A stretch of DNA of 64,000 bases from Actinoplanes sp. SE50/110 (GTDB lineage: Bacteria > Actinomycetota > Actinomycetes > Mycobacteriales > Micromonosporaceae), in assembly GCF_900119315.1 (NCBI RefSeq), contig NZ_LT827010.1, forward strand, positions 3,877,001 to 3,941,000, given 5' to 3'. Positions 45,127-53,725 of this stretch are shown here, one piece after another. The notes beneath the pieces are model-generated. The model did no database searches, was not told the origin of the DNA, and saw only the letters and a program-made list of their open reading frames with translations. The first letter of the stretch is position 1. The number at the start of each line of letters is the position of its first letter. Position numbers and translations under genes: made by a program.

Positions 45127-47940
45127 TCAGGCGGGGATGATGCGCCAGCGCTGGTTGGCGAGGCCAAGGTCGGGCCATTGGCCGACGTCGGCGCTGTTGG
45201 CGGTCGACTGGCCCTGTACCTCGAGGACCTTACCGCTGTGACGGGCCACCAGCGCGAAGACGTTGGGCGCGGTCCAGACGAGCCGCCACTGCTGGTTGGT
45301 GCCGCCGAGGTAATCCCACTGCACGGCCTTGGCGCCGTCAGCCGTGGACTGGCCGGAGATGTCGACGCATTTGCCGTCCATGTTGCTGAGGATCTTGAAG
45401 TGACCGCCTCCAGCGTCCTCGAACCTCCAGATGTGGTCGGCGGAGCCGACCGCCGGGTACTGCTGCAGCTGGGCGCCGTTCGCGGTGGACATGTTGTTGA
45501 TGGCGAGCACGTCGCTGGTGTGGGTCACCTGGAGCTTCACGGTGCCGTCCGGGATCAGGCGCCAGTTGTGGTCGGTGGTGCCATTGTCCGAGAACTGCAC
45601 CACGTTCGCCGAGTCGGCCGTCGACATGCCCGATACGCCGAGCACCTTGCCTGAGTTCTTGTTCTTGATCCGGACGTAGCCGGTCGCGTTGTCGAGCACC
45701 TGCCACAGGTGGTCGGCCGTGCCGTTGTCGTCGAACTGCACGACTTGAGCGGAATCCGCGGTGGACATCACGTCGACGGCGAGCAGCTTGCCCGAGTTGA
45801 CGTTCTGGATTTTCACCCAGCCGTCGCCGTTGTCGAGGAAACGCCACAGGTGATCGGCTGTGCCGTTGTCACCGAACTGCACGACCCGTGCGCTGTTCGT
45901 GGTCGACATCGAGTCGACGCCGAGCACCTTGCCGCTGTTCTGGTTCTGGATGCGGAACGCGACGCCGGCGCTCTGCCACGGCGTGCCGGCCCCGATCGTC
46001 GGAAACGAGGTGATGCGCAGGCGGGCCGCGCCCATCGGAATGAGGGTGATCTGCTCGATCGCCTCGGTCGAGGGCGTTGGGCTGTCCTGCAGCGTCGTGA
46101 CGATGGTGTCCGCGTCCGCCTTCCAGCCGGTGATCCTCCGGGCCGGGGTCGTGATCCTGATTGGCGCGTTCGCCGCGGTGAACGGGTCGTTGACGTTCCC
46201 TAGACCGGTCGTCACGGAGAACTGGGTGGCGCCGTCGAGCCCGTAGTTCCACGCCGAACCGGGCCGCACCTCGCTCGTGGGCCACGCCGCCGAGCCGCCC
46301 ACCCGGGTCCAGCTCTCGGTGATCGCCAGCGAAAAGGTCAGCGCGCCGAAGTCCACCGACACCGACCGATGATTCGCCGTCCAGGTGCGGGTTTTCGCCT
46401 GCATCGGTAGTTTGAGGACGATCCGGTCACCGTTTGCCCAGGTTCTGGCAATTTTTGCGTACGCGGGCCCGCCCGCCACAGTCTGCGCGGCGCCGTTCAC
46501 CGTGAGACTCGGGCTTGTGCACCATCCGGGCACGCGCAGGTAGACCGGGAACGCCAGCGCCTTCGGCGTCGTCACCGTGTAAGTGATCGTTTCCCCGAAT
46601 GGGTAGACCGTGTCCGCCTTGATCGAAACGGTGGTGCCGTCGCCGACCTTCGCCGTCACCGTCGCGGGCCCGTGCAGTGTCGCGGCCAGCCCGCCGTCGG
46701 GGGTGGCCACCCACATCTCCTCGACGTAGTACGGCCAGCCCATGCCGTAGTTGTGCGGGCAGCAGCGGTAGTTGTCGATGCCCAGCATGTACGCCTGCAT
46801 CGCGAACCCGTTCTGGAACTGGCCGGCGTGACCCGGCCGGTCCAGCAGGGCGATGCTGTTTGCGCTGGTGACGTAGTGGATGCCCGTCTGCTGCGGGTCG
46901 AGCGCTGCCGGCAGTGAGTTGAAAGCCAGGTTCTCCGTGCGGTCACCCCAGATCGGGTCGCCGGTGATCCGGGTCAGGATCTCGTGGCTGGCCATGAACT
47001 CCACGATTCCGCACGTCTCGAACCCCTGCCGCGGGTCGCCGAAGCCGGGGCGAGCGTTCTCGTCACCGGCGAACCCGCCGCCCGCGAACTGCCCGTACGA
47101 ATTCATGATCATGTTGTAGTCGTTGTAGCTGGCCGCCCGGTGCGAGGGGTCCCCACTGAGTACCGAGTAGACGGCCGGCTCGCGGAAGCCTTGCGCCAGG
47201 TTCACGTTGTGCAGCGTCGGCAGGTTGTCGATGTAGTTCGCCGAGTTGCCGTGGATCTTGCGGGCCAGGTCGAGCAGGAAGCTGTCGCCTGTCTGGTTGT
47301 AGGTCCAGTAGACGACCTCGAGCGTGTCCGCCCAGCGCTGGGCACCCCAGCTCTGGTTGAAGGCACTCACCGGCTGAGCGTTCATGAAGTGGAAGAATCG
47401 GGTGAACGCTGGGACGATCCGGAAATCACCGGTGAATTCGGCAAAGGTGCGCAGCGCGTGCAGCATCGGCATGTGCGGCCAGAAGTCCGGGCCACCGTTG
47501 AGGCTCGTGCGCTGCGCTGTCGGGCCGAAATAGCCGTCACCGGCCTGCGTCGCCAGGATGCCGTTCACCCACTTCGCGGTCACACTCTGCGTGTTCGCGT
47601 CACCCGTGACGTAGCCGAGGCTGGAGTATCCCTTGAGCCAGTAGGGCAGCTCCTCCCAGCCGGCAAGGTCCGGGTGGACCCATCCGGTGTTGTCGTACTG
47701 AAGGAAATGCGAGACCTCGGTCATCCGTCCGTTGAGGCCGTTCAGCTGGTAATTCAGCTGGGTCGCCAGCCACCCGGCCGCCTTGGTCGAGCCGGGTTTG
47801 AGCTTGATGAACGCCTCGGGCTGCAACGGGGCCCGGTTGGTCACATAGCCGGGCGCGGCCGCACGCGCCGCACCGCCACCCACGAACGGTGTCACGGCCG
47901 CTACGGCCGCGACGGAAGTCAGGAGCGTTCGACGATCCAC
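45127..47940 (-). CDS. Secreted GH127 beta-L-arabinofuranosidase-like enzyme with ricin-type lectin repeats
   Basis: 937 aa. The N-terminus MDRRTLLTSVAAVAAVTPFV is a probable Tat signal, cleaved after ARA. Residues about 35-640 are GH127 (formerly DUF1680). The metal/nucleophile cluster is present: Glu308 and Cys310 in GFETCG, Cys393-Cys394 in YRCCPHNYG; in characterised GH127 enzymes the first Cys of the CC pair is the nucleophile and the others bind zinc. Residues about 650-935 hold six or more ricin-B-like repeats (NSGKVLGVDSMST, NSGKLLAVDVMST and so on), a carbohydrate-binding module. It should attack arabinose-containing plant or cell-wall glycans. GTG 47940 is preceded by AGGGGG. Confidence 0.93.
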   Translation of the reverse strand: MDRRTLLTSVAAVAAVTPFVGGGAARAAAPGYVTNRAPLQPEAFIKLKPGSTKAAGWLATQLNYQLNGLNGRMTEVSHFLQYDNTGWVHPDLAGWEELPYWLKGYSSLGYVTGDANTQSVTAKWVNGILATQAGDGYFGPTAQRTSLNGGPDFWPHMPMLHALRTFAEFTGDFRIVPAFTRFFHFMNAQPVSAFNQSWGAQRWADTLEVVYWTYNQTGDSFLLDLARKIHGNSANYIDNLPTLHNVNLAQGFREPAVYSVLSGDPSHRAASYNDYNMIMNSYGQFAGGGFAGDENARPGFGDPRQGFETCGIVEFMASHEILTRITGDPIWGDRTENLAFNSLPAALDPQQTGIHYVTSANSIALLDRPGHAGQFQNGFAMQAYMLGIDNYRCCPHNYGMGWPYYVEEMWVATPDGGLAATLHGPATVTAKVGDGTTVSIKADTVYPFGETITYTVTTPKALAFPVYLRVPGWCTSPSLTVNGAAQTVAGGPAYAKIARTWANGDRIVLKLPMQAKTRTWTANHRSVSVDFGALTFSLAITESWTRVGGSAAWPTSEVRPGSAWNYGLDGATQFSVTTGLGNVNDPFTAANAPIRITTPARRITGWKADADTIVTTLQDSPTPSTEAIEQITLIPMGAARLRITSFPTIGAGTPWQSAGVAFRIQNQNSGKVLGVDSMSTTNSARVVQFGDNGTADHLWRFLDNGDGWVKIQNVNSGKLLAVDVMSTADSAQVVQFDDNGTADHLWQVLDNATGYVRIKNKNSGKVLGVSGMSTADSANVVQFSDNGTTDHNWRLIPDGTVKLQVTHTSDVLAINNMSTANGAQLQQYPAVGSADHIWRFEDAGGGHFKILSNMDGKCVDISGQSTADGAKAVQWDYLGGTNQQWRLVWTAPNVFALVARHSGKVLEVQGQSTANSADVGQWPDLGLANQRWRIIPA

Positions 47941-47996
47941 GGGTGACCCCCTGCGTGCGAATGTGCGGGAAAATGTTCGTTCACTTGCGTTGCCTG

Positions 47997-48025
47997 ATCG
48001 TAAAACTTCAATATCTCTCTGTAAA
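47997..48025 (-). promoter_or_regulatory. Sigma-70-type promoter of the GH127 gene
   Basis: On the minus strand TTTACA (48020-48025) and TACGAT (47997-48002) are separated by 17 bases and lie 57 bases before the GTG at 47940. It stands in a local AT-rich stretch. No operator dyad was recognised with confidence. Confidence 0.55.
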
Positions 48026-48036
48026 GACTGCGACCA

Positions 48037-48396
48037 GTGCGCTTGACGGGTGACTCTTACTGCGCCCGGCAGCGCCGGGAACTACTGGCCCGGCGCCGTG
48101 CCGCGGACCCGCCGGCGCTGCGGGTGCCCGAGCGAGGCGAAACACCGATTGCCGCCAACGGTGTGAAGATCATGCTGCGGCGCCGCGGTGCGCTCGCCGG
48201 TGTGGCGACTGTTCACGCGCATCGGTGGCGGCACAACTTCGCGCACGAGTGGAAGCTGGCCGGCGGTGATACCGGCGATCTGATGCTGGTGCCCGGTTGG
48301 GCCTCGGATGACGTGCCGAGCCGCGATGGCGCGTATGCAGCGGCGGAGCGGGCGCGGGCTCGGTCATTCCAGCCGCAGACCGAGGAACCTCACTAG
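48037..48396 (+). pseudogene. Tyrosine recombinase C-terminal fragment, catalytic Tyr lost
   Basis: About 119 codons. VKIMLRRRGALAGVATVHAH then RWRHNFAHEWKLAGGDTGDLM and LVPGWASDD follow the C-terminal catalytic region of phage-type integrases, with the H-R-W-R-H box. Where the family has the nucleophile (RYG), this reads SRDG, so Tyr is replaced by Asp. The N-terminal core-binding domain and the first catalytic Arg are absent. It overlaps the end of the convergent GGDEF-EAL gene by 4 bp. It is a dead remnant of an integrated element; no att site was found. Confidence 0.72.
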
Positions 48397-50708
48397 GCGG
48401 CTTCGGCGATGAGTGGCAGCTCGGCTGGCAGCGGCTGCTCGGCGGGACGACCGAAGTGATAGCCCTGTGCCAGCCGGTAGCCGAGCCGGTGCAGTTCTGC
48501 GGCCTGCTCGGCGGTTTCGACGCCTTCGGCCACAGCGGTCATGCCGAGCGCGTCGGCCACCTGGATCAGGGCCGCCGCAATCACCGAGGTTCGGCCGCCG
48601 ACGGTCACCTCGTCGACGAACGACTTGTCGACCTTGAGTGCGTGCGCCGGCACGGTGCGCAGCAAGGCGAGCGACGAATGCCCGGTCCCGAAGTCGTCCA
48701 GGGCGATCCGTACCCCCATCGCGTCCAGTTGGTGCAGCGTCTGGATGGCACGGTCGGTCTCGAAGACGGCGGTCTCGGTGACCTCGACCGTCAGGCAGGA
48801 GGCGGGCAGCCCGCTGTCGGCCAGCGCGGACGCCACGACTTCGGCCAGGCCGGGGCGGGCCAGCTGCCGAGCGGACACGTTGACACTCACATGCCGCGGC
48901 GCGGCCGGACCGTGCTCGGCATGCCAGCGGGCCATCCGCAGGCACGCCGTGCGCAGGATCCAGGCACCCATTTCCACGATGGTCCCGTTGCGTTCGGCGA
49001 CGGGGATGAACTCCGCCGGGCTGATCACTCCGCGGTCGGGGTGGTGCCAGCGAACGAGTGCCTCGACGGCGATCTGCCGGCCAGTGGGCAGTTCGACGAT
49101 CGGCTGGTAGACCAGCCGCAGCTGGCCGGCATCCAGCGCGGTACGCAGTTCGGCCCCGACACGTGCGTCCTCGCCCGCGCGCCGGTCGAGTCCGAGGTCG
49201 TACCAGCGGTACGGCTCACCGAGTTCCTTGGCCGCGTACATGGCCACGTCCGCGCGGCGCAGCGCCTCCACCGGGTCGCCGAGGCTGTCCGTTTCCGTGA
49301 GCCCGATGTTCGCGCTGATCAGCAGCTCGTGTCCGGCCACCCGGATCGGCTGCGCGAGCAGGCGGCGGACGTGCTCGGCGACCTCGGTGGCGCTCTCCCG
49401 CGAGGCGGCCGGCAGCAGCAGGGTGAACTCGTCGCCGCCCATCCGTGCCACCGAGGCCGGATGGTCGGCGGCCGCGGTGAGCCGGCCGGCCACCTCGGCG
49501 AGCAGCAGGTCGCCCACCCGGTGACCGAACTGGTCGTTGATCTTCTTGAAGCCGGTCAGGTCGAGCAGGGCGATGCAGCACGGACCGTTGCCCAGGGCCG
49601 CGCTCAGTTGTGCCTGGAACCGGCGGCGGTTGGCCAGGCCGGTGAGCTCATCGTGTAGGGCCAGCTTCTCCAACTGGCCGGCTTGTTTCTGCACCCGGTT
49701 CACGAATCCCGACATGCGTGCCGAGACGAGCAGGAACAATGCCACCGTGCCGGCGGCCGCCACCATCCAGTCCGCGGGGCGGGCGGCGACGCCGGGCACG
49801 AACAGCAGGCCGGGTGCCAGCAGGGAGCACACGGCGAGCAACGCCTGGCGCCCCCGGCCGAGCCCGGTCCCCACGCCGTGCGCTATGGCGGCCGGCCGTG
49901 CGGACATGGAAGGGTGCAGCGCCGCGGCTCCCCACAGCACGTAGGACAGCAGCCATGCCGCGTCGAGCGGGTTGCCGTCGTCGAAGCTGAGATGAGCGGT
50001 CAGCACCGAGTAGCCGACGTCGGCGACCAGCAGCGCCAGGGCCGCTCCGGCGAGTAACCACGTGCTGGCGGTGCGGGCACCGGGCAGCGTGAACAGACCG
50101 GCCAGGATGGCCAGCAGCATGACGTCAACAGCCGGATAGGCAGTGTTGATCATGCGTTCCAGCGGGGTGTTCGCCGCGGCGGCGGCCGCGGGGTGCAGCA
50201 CGAACACCCAGAACACCAGCCCGGTCCCGGTCGCCACGATGGCCGCGTCGAGAAGGTGCCGCGGCCGGCGGCCGTGGTGCTGGCGCACCAGTCGCACCAG
50301 CCCTGCCCCCAACAGGGGATAGCTGCCCAGGTAGAAGATGTCAGCGACGGACGGGAACGGTTCCTGGTGCAGCCCGTACTCGTAGATGTTCCAGATGACG
50401 TCGCCGGCGACGTTCATCAACTGTCCGGCCGCGAAGAAGATCCACAGCGCCCGCCGCGACGGCCGGTGCAGCCACACCCCCGCAAGCATCGCCAGTCCGG
50501 ACAGCAGACCCATGGCGTTGTACGCCACGGCTTGCGCGAAGCCGCCGCCGGGAAGCAGGAAGTAGCCGCCGATCGCTGCGATCCCGAGGGCAATGGTGAG
50601 CCACCACAGCCGCCGTCGCAGCCCGGTCCCACCGCGGAAAACCTCATCGGCTGCGGGTGCCGGCACCGGGCTGACCGTCCCACTGGCGCGGCGTCCCGAT
50701 CTCACCAA
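48393..50708 (-). CDS. Membrane GGDEF-EAL protein (intact GGDEF)
   Basis: 771 aa. About nine membrane segments (residues 30-325) resemble the actinobacterial sensor-less N-terminus with NVAGDVIWNIYEYG and SVADIFYLGSYPLL. GGDEF: HDELTGLANRRRF, LLDLTGFKKINDQFGHRVGD, MGGDEF, without an RxxD I-site five residues before. EAL: EALVRWHHPD, EVTETAVFE, DDFGTGHSS, KVDKSF, AEGVET, all catalytic positions kept. Both synthesis and hydrolysis of c-di-GMP are possible. The start at 50708 (GTG) has no clear ribosome site; the next in-frame choices lie before TM1. Confidence 0.9.
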   Translation of the reverse strand: MVRSGRRASGTVSPVPAPAADEVFRGGTGLRRRLWWLTIALGIAAIGGYFLLPGGGFAQAVAYNAMGLLSGLAMLAGVWLHRPSRRALWIFFAAGQLMNVAGDVIWNIYEYGLHQEPFPSVADIFYLGSYPLLGAGLVRLVRQHHGRRPRHLLDAAIVATGTGLVFWVFVLHPAAAAAANTPLERMINTAYPAVDVMLLAILAGLFTLPGARTASTWLLAGAALALLVADVGYSVLTAHLSFDDGNPLDAAWLLSYVLWGAAALHPSMSARPAAIAHGVGTGLGRGRQALLAVCSLLAPGLLFVPGVAARPADWMVAAAGTVALFLLVSARMSGFVNRVQKQAGQLEKLALHDELTGLANRRRFQAQLSAALGNGPCCIALLDLTGFKKINDQFGHRVGDLLLAEVAGRLTAAADHPASVARMGGDEFTLLLPAASRESATEVAEHVRRLLAQPIRVAGHELLISANIGLTETDSLGDPVEALRRADVAMYAAKELGEPYRWYDLGLDRRAGEDARVGAELRTALDAGQLRLVYQPIVELPTGRQIAVEALVRWHHPDRGVISPAEFIPVAERNGTIVEMGAWILRTACLRMARWHAEHGPAAPRHVSVNVSARQLARPGLAEVVASALADSGLPASCLTVEVTETAVFETDRAIQTLHQLDAMGVRIALDDFGTGHSSLALLRTVPAHALKVDKSFVDEVTVGGRTSVIAAALIQVADALGMTAVAEGVETAEQAAELHRLGYRLAQGYHFGRPAEQPLPAELPLIAEAA

Positions 50709-51235
50709 GGACGTATCGGAAGCAACCCGCCGCGATTAAGTCCGACTGTTCAGCGCTACGTCACACCTTCGCGTCCGAGCGCCCGTCCGGCACCGTGTGC
50801 AGACGCCGGCACCTACGCCGGCATGCTGACCTGGCCTCCGGCCAGCGCCCATGGCGGCCTCAGCCGGTGCGGCGCGCGGTATGGCCCATGCTTCTCACAC
50901 CTGACATCCATCGATATGTCAGTGGTGGTCGGCAATGCTGCTTACCGATGAACAGCCTTCCAGGGCTCGAGTTCCTTCCTGACCGCAGAACCATCGAGAA
51001 GGGCCATCAGGGCTCGGCGAGGTCGGTGCGGAGCTGGCCGCTGACCGCGCCGTCGCCCGCAGCGAGGTTGTACCGGGACGGGTGCGTGGAGCTGTTCGAG
51101 GAGGTCGCGACGACCGGTACAAGAATGCATGCAGTAAGGCGCGCTCTGATCTGTGATCAGCAATCAGATTTCCCGGCCTGAGCGCTGCTACGCCCGCCGC
51201 ACGCCCGGCCGCAGTACCTGGCAGGAGGACAGATC
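50709..51235. other. Intergenic region between divergent GGDEF-EAL genes
   Basis: 527 bp. Open frames exist on both strands but none reads like a protein family and none has a ribosome site. A short dyad CTGATC-TGT-GATCAG lies at 51146-51160, upstream of the gene at 51236, and could be an operator. I see no other element. Confidence 0.4.
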
Positions 51236-53689
51236 GTGACGGGCAACCGGGAACACCGCCTGCCCGCGACGAGGGAGCAAGAACCTCGTCGAAGGGGCGA
51301 GCCTCCCCGTTATGGTCACATCCCCGGTCCGGTGACCGATACATGGGAAGACATCGGTGACCGGACGTGGGGCGAGCAGGCGGGAGAATGCAGGTTGTCG
51401 ACACGACGGTTGTCTCCCTCGCTGACGGGCCTGGTCGGTGCGGTGATGTGGGTGATCGCCGCGGCGTACACGGTGGGTCTGGTTCTGCAGCCTCCGGGTT
51501 TCGTGGTGGCGGTGGACGTGTGGCTCAACATCGCCGCGATCGCCGCGCCGGCGCTGGTGTGCTGGGCGGCTGTCCTGACCGCAGGTGGCCGGCGGCTGGA
51601 ACTGGTGTTCATGGCGGTCGGCTGCACCAGCTACGCGATCGGTAACGCCCTGCTGGCCATGGCCGCTGCCCGGCACGTCACGGTGGTGACCCCCGCTTGG
51701 AGTGATGCCGGATTTCTGCTGTTCTATCCGGCGGTCCTGGCCGCGCTGGTCACCGTGGCGCGTCGTGCGTTGTCGCGGCGTAGCGGCCAGGTGTGGTGGG
51801 ACGCCGCCGTCGCCGCCCTCGGCGGGGCGACAGGCCTCGCCGTCCTGCTGGCCCCGGTGTTCTCCGGCATCAGCGGCAGCCCGTTGCAGATGATCGTGGC
51901 CGCCGCCTATCCCGCCGCGGACATGACGCTGGTGGCGGTGCTGCTGGGTCTGATGTGCCTGCACGGGGCCCGGTTCCCGCGCCGGTGGCTACCGCTGATC
52001 GCCGGGCTGGCGCTGTTCGCGGCCGCGGACATCAGCTACACGCTGCGGGTAGCCGCCGGCGGCTACACGGTGGGTACTCCGATGGACGGCCTGTGGGCGC
52101 TGGGGCTGGCCACCCTGGCCACCTGGACCGTGCGCTGCGGCCGGGAACGCTCCGGCGCCGGCATCGATTCCGGGGAGCAGCCGTATTCGCCCAGTCTGCT
52201 GGTGCCCGGGCTGTCCAGCGGTGTGGCGTTGGCCGTGCTGGTGGCCGGCAGCACCGCCTCCCTATCGCGCGTCATCCTGCTGCTGGCGACCGCGACCGTG
52301 CTGACCTCGGCAGGCCGTACGCACGTGGCTTACCGGCAGCTGCGACGTATGGCGCAGCTCACGCGCGAGGCTCGCAGCGACGACCTGACCGGCTTGGCGA
52401 ACCGGCGTGCCTTCTACGACCACGCCGGCCGCCGCCTGGCCCAGGGCAGCCCCTTCACGCTGCTGCTGATCGACCTCAACCGGTTCAAGGAAGTCAACGA
52501 CAGCCTCGGGCACCACGTCGGTGACCAGCTGTTGCAGCAGGTCGCGCGGCGGCTTGCCGCCCAGATACGGGCGGGGGACCTGCTGGCGCGCCTGGGCGGT
52601 GACGAGTTCGTGGTCCTCGCCGACGCCGGTGACGCCGACGCGGCCCTGAGCATCGCCGACCGGGTGCACGAGGCGTTGAGCGCCGGCTTCGAACTGGACG
52701 GCATCACGGTGCACGCGCACGCCAGCATCGGCCTCGCCCTGGCCCCGCACCATGGCAGGGACGTCGCCATGCTGCTGCGCCGCGCCGACATCGCCATGTA
52801 CCGGGCCAAGAGCGGCCGGTACGGCAACCAGCTGTGGCAGCCGAACAATGACGAGGCCAGCGCCGACCGGCTGCGGCTGCAGCAGGAACTACGCGAGGGC
52901 CTGCGCACCGGTCAGCTGGTGCTGCACTACCAGCCCAAGATCGATCTGCACGACGGTCAGGTGCACAGCGTCGAAGCGCTGGTGCGCTGGCAGCACCCGC
53001 ACCAGGGGCTGCTATACCCGGATGCGTTCCTGGGCCTGGCCGAGGACGCCGGCCTGATGCACGAACTCACGACGACCGTCCTGCACCTCGCCCTGCGTCA
53101 AGCCGCGCACTGGCATGCCGCCGGCCATCCGCTGAGCGTGGCGGTCAACCTTCCGCCGTCGGCGCTGATGGACGCGCAGCTGGCCGCCCGCATGACCGAC
53201 CTGCTGCGTCAGTACGACCTGGCTCCCGCCGCGCTGCAGTTGGAAATCACCGAAGACGCGATCATGGGCGACCGGGAACGCGCCGCCGCGGTCCTCACCC
53301 AGCTGCGGGCTGCCGGTGTGCGCATCGCCATCGACGACTTCGGCACCGGGTTCAGCTCCCTGGCCTACCTGCGGGACCTGCCGGTCGACGATCTGAAGCT
53401 GGATCGCTCCTTCATCATGCCCGCCACCAGCGACGACCGCGCCGCAGCACTGGTCTCGTCCACCGTCATCCTCGCCCACAGCCTCGGCCTGCGCATGGTC
53501 GCCGAAGGCGTCGAAGATCTCGCCGGCGCCGAGCAACTCCAACGTTTCGGCTGCGACCAGGCCCAGGGCTACCTGTACTCGCGCCCGGTACCGGCCGACC
53601 AGTTGATCGCTTGGATCACCTCCCGTGCGTCGGCTGCCGCGGCCGCAGCGGGCTCAGAGCCGATCCCTGCCGCGGTCGCCGTCGGCTGA
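51236..53689 (+). CDS. Membrane GGDEF-EAL protein with I-site
   Basis: 817 aa. An unusual 60-residue charged N-terminal extension precedes about nine membrane segments (residues 65-375). GGDEF: SDDLTGLANRRAF, LIDLNRFKEVNDSLGHHVGD and GGDEF; RAGD five residues before it is a canonical RxxD product-inhibition site. EAL: EALVRWQHPHQ, EITEDAIMG, DDFGTGFSS, KLDRSF, AEGVED. The start GTG 51236 is well supported by AGGAGG at 51223-51228. It is the only one of the three GGDEF-EAL proteins here with an I-site, hence a likely feedback-controlled cyclase. Confidence 0.91.
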   Translation: MTGNREHRLPATREQEPRRRGEPPRYGHIPGPVTDTWEDIGDRTWGEQAGECRLSTRRLSPSLTGLVGAVMWVIAAAYTVGLVLQPPGFVVAVDVWLNIAAIAAPALVCWAAVLTAGGRRLELVFMAVGCTSYAIGNALLAMAAARHVTVVTPAWSDAGFLLFYPAVLAALVTVARRALSRRSGQVWWDAAVAALGGATGLAVLLAPVFSGISGSPLQMIVAAAYPAADMTLVAVLLGLMCLHGARFPRRWLPLIAGLALFAAADISYTLRVAAGGYTVGTPMDGLWALGLATLATWTVRCGRERSGAGIDSGEQPYSPSLLVPGLSSGVALAVLVAGSTASLSRVILLLATATVLTSAGRTHVAYRQLRRMAQLTREARSDDLTGLANRRAFYDHAGRRLAQGSPFTLLLIDLNRFKEVNDSLGHHVGDQLLQQVARRLAAQIRAGDLLARLGGDEFVVLADAGDADAALSIADRVHEALSAGFELDGITVHAHASIGLALAPHHGRDVAMLLRRADIAMYRAKSGRYGNQLWQPNNDEASADRLRLQQELREGLRTGQLVLHYQPKIDLHDGQVHSVEALVRWQHPHQGLLYPDAFLGLAEDAGLMHELTTTVLHLALRQAAHWHAAGHPLSVAVNLPPSALMDAQLAARMTDLLRQYDLAPAALQLEITEDAIMGDRERAAAVLTQLRAAGVRIAIDDFGTGFSSLAYLRDLPVDDLKLDRSFIMPATSDDRAAALVSSTVILAHSLGLRMVAEGVEDLAGAEQLQRFGCDQAQGYLYSRPVPADQLIAWITSRASAAAAAAGSEPIPAAVAVG

Positions 53690-53725
53690 AACCGGGGAAC
53701 ATCCGGCATCGCGGGCCCGCCGTCC

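Noticed and set aside
48456..49658. 400-codon plus-strand open frame
   Set aside because: Antisense to the second GGDEF-EAL gene, whose catalytic motifs are intact.
50795..51181. Possible 128-aa gene between the two divergent GGDEF-EAL genes
   Set aside because: No ribosome site, no family resemblance, and competing frames on the other strand.
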